NCBI GenBank assembly: GCA_903850275.1
Contig: CAINLH010000227.1
Span: 1-6,504, forward strand
Length of the DNA: 6,504 nt
DNA from: an uncultured Acidimicrobium sp.
GTDB taxonomy: Bacteria; Actinomycetota; Acidimicrobiia; Acidimicrobiales; Ilumatobacteraceae
Direction: 5' to 3'
How positions within the stretch are numbered: position 1 is the first letter of the stretch; the number at the start of each line of letters is the position of its first letter. This document shows positions 5,796 to 6,504 of the stretch, piece after piece. Made by a program: the position numbers and the translations under genes. The notes beneath the pieces are model-generated. The model ran no database searches. It saw only the letters and a list, made by a program, of their open reading frames with translations, and was not told where the DNA came from.

Positions 5796-6504
5796 GAGAA
5801 CTGTCTCAAAAAGCGAAGGTCATTTGTATACATCTCGCGAATGTCGTCAACGTTGTGACGCTCTTTGGCCATGCGATCTATGCCGAAACCAAAGGCGAAG
5901 CCTGTGTATTCCTCGGGGTCGATACCACCCGCAGCAAGAACGTTGGGATGCATCATTCCGCAGCCTCCCAACTCAATCCATGCTCCATTCGCTCGGCGGA
6001 TATCGAATTCGGCGCTTGGCTCGGTGAAGGGAAAAAATGATGGTCGTAACCGACTCGTGAAGTCTGAACCAAAAAAGGCTTTCGTGAACGCTTCGATAAT
6101 TCCGGCGAGATGAGCGAAAGTGATTCCCTTGTCAATCACCATTCCCTCTATTTGATGAAACACCGGCATGTGTGTTGCATCAGGGGTATCACGTCGAAAC
6201 ACTCTTCCAGGCATCACCGCATAAATCGGTGGTTTCCAATCCTGCATCACGCGGATTTGAACCGGCGACGTGTGCGTTCGGAGCAGCACCGAGTTATTTT
6301 CCTGCAAGGGAGAACTCGGCTCGATAAACATCGTGTCGAATTCACTCCTAGCGGGATGTGTTTTCGGCATATTCAAGGCCTCGAAATTGTAGAAGTCTGT
6401 TTCAACTTCAGGTCCCTCAGCGATATGGAAACCCAGCCCGATGAATACATCTTCCAATCGTTCCGTTGCTTGAGTCACGATGTGCGTCGTTCCCCTGCGT
6501 TTCA
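5792..6504 (-). CDS. pheS: Phenylalanyl-tRNA synthetase alpha subunit, 5'-truncated by window edge
   Basis: Catalytic subunit of the cytoplasmic alpha2beta2 class II synthetase that activates phenylalanine with ATP and loads it on tRNA-Phe. The last 236 codons are visible (first complete codon at 6502-6500); bacterial PheS is usually about 340-350 residues, so roughly 100 N-terminal residues (the tRNA-binding coiled-coil arm) lie beyond the edge. Numbering from the first visible residue: RGTTH at 3-7, GPEVETDFYNFEALN at 30-44 and HPAR at 49-52 (start of the catalytic core), HTSPVQIR at 77-84, class II motif 2 GRVFRRD at 99-105 followed by FHQIEG at 115-120, the WIELGGCGMMHPNVL active-site segment at 175-189, and motif 3 GFAFGFGIDR at 201-210. 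The GTG at 6476-6478 is not the start, because the frame stays open upstream with conserved residues. The TGA stop overlaps the pheT ATG. Identification is firm; promoter and true start are outside the window. Confidence 0.97.
   Translation of the reverse strand, partial: KRRGTTHIVTQATERLEDVFIGLGFHIAEGPEVETDFYNFEALNMPKTHPARSEFDTMFIEPSSPLQENNSVLLRTHTSPVQIRVMQDWKPPIYAVMPGRVFRRDTPDATHMPVFHQIEGMVIDKGITFAHLAGIIEAFTKAFFGSDFTSRLRPSFFPFTEPSAEFDIRRANGAWIELGGCGMMHPNVLAAGGIDPEEYTGFAFGFGIDRMAKERHNVDDIREMYTNDLRFLRQFS

Noticed and set aside
6476..6478. GTG that could serve as a start for a short 228-residue PheS
   Set aside because: The frame is open upstream to the window edge and encodes conserved PheS residues (RGTTH), so the gene is truncated by the window and not short.

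Overview
The window is a compact, single-strand block of six minus-strand genes. In transcription order (high to low coordinates) it reads pheS (5' end cut by the window edge), pheT, a 49-base gap, then argC, argB, argD and argF (3' end cut by the window edge). There are no RNA genes, mobile elements, CRISPR arrays or long non-coding stretches. Apart from the pheT/argC gap, every neighbouring pair overlaps by exactly four bases (ATGA or GTGA), so translation is probably coupled throughout.

Organism: pheST immediately ahead of an argC...BDF cluster is the arrangement known from Actinomycetota (for example Mycobacterium and Streptomyces, argCJBDFR). Protein details such as PheS 'RGTTH...GPEVETDFYNFEALN' and the ArgF carbamoyl-phosphate loop 'FEKPSNRTR' fit that phylum, and to my eye resemble Acidimicrobiia-like lineages. 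Base composition looks near balanced, not strongly GC-rich, which would suit an aquatic or otherwise streamlined actinobacterium. The phylum is a reasonable inference; the class is a guess.

Region 5792-6504 and 3438-5795: the alpha and beta subunits of phenylalanyl-tRNA synthetase, which form the alpha2beta2 enzyme charging tRNA-Phe. Region 3388-3437: a very short control region. It holds two ARG-box-like palindromes (TGCATAGTTATGCA and TGTATAATTATGCA) spaced as a classic ArgR operator pair, with a good -10 hexamer (TATAAT) inside the proximal one. The -10 is placed so that transcription would start on or next to the A of the argC ATG, implying a leaderless argC mRNA whose promoter is covered by the repressor. 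Region 1-3387: argC, argB, argD and argF, covering N-acetylglutamate to citrulline except for the deacetylation step.

The most notable points are the compact ArgR operator/leaderless promoter, and the clean absence of argJ (ornithine acetyltransferase) from its usual place between argC and argB, although the ArgB sequence carries the C-terminal signature of arginine-inhibited kinases that normally accompany the acetyl-recycling pathway. Otherwise this is an ordinary housekeeping region; I see no sign of a previously undescribed system.
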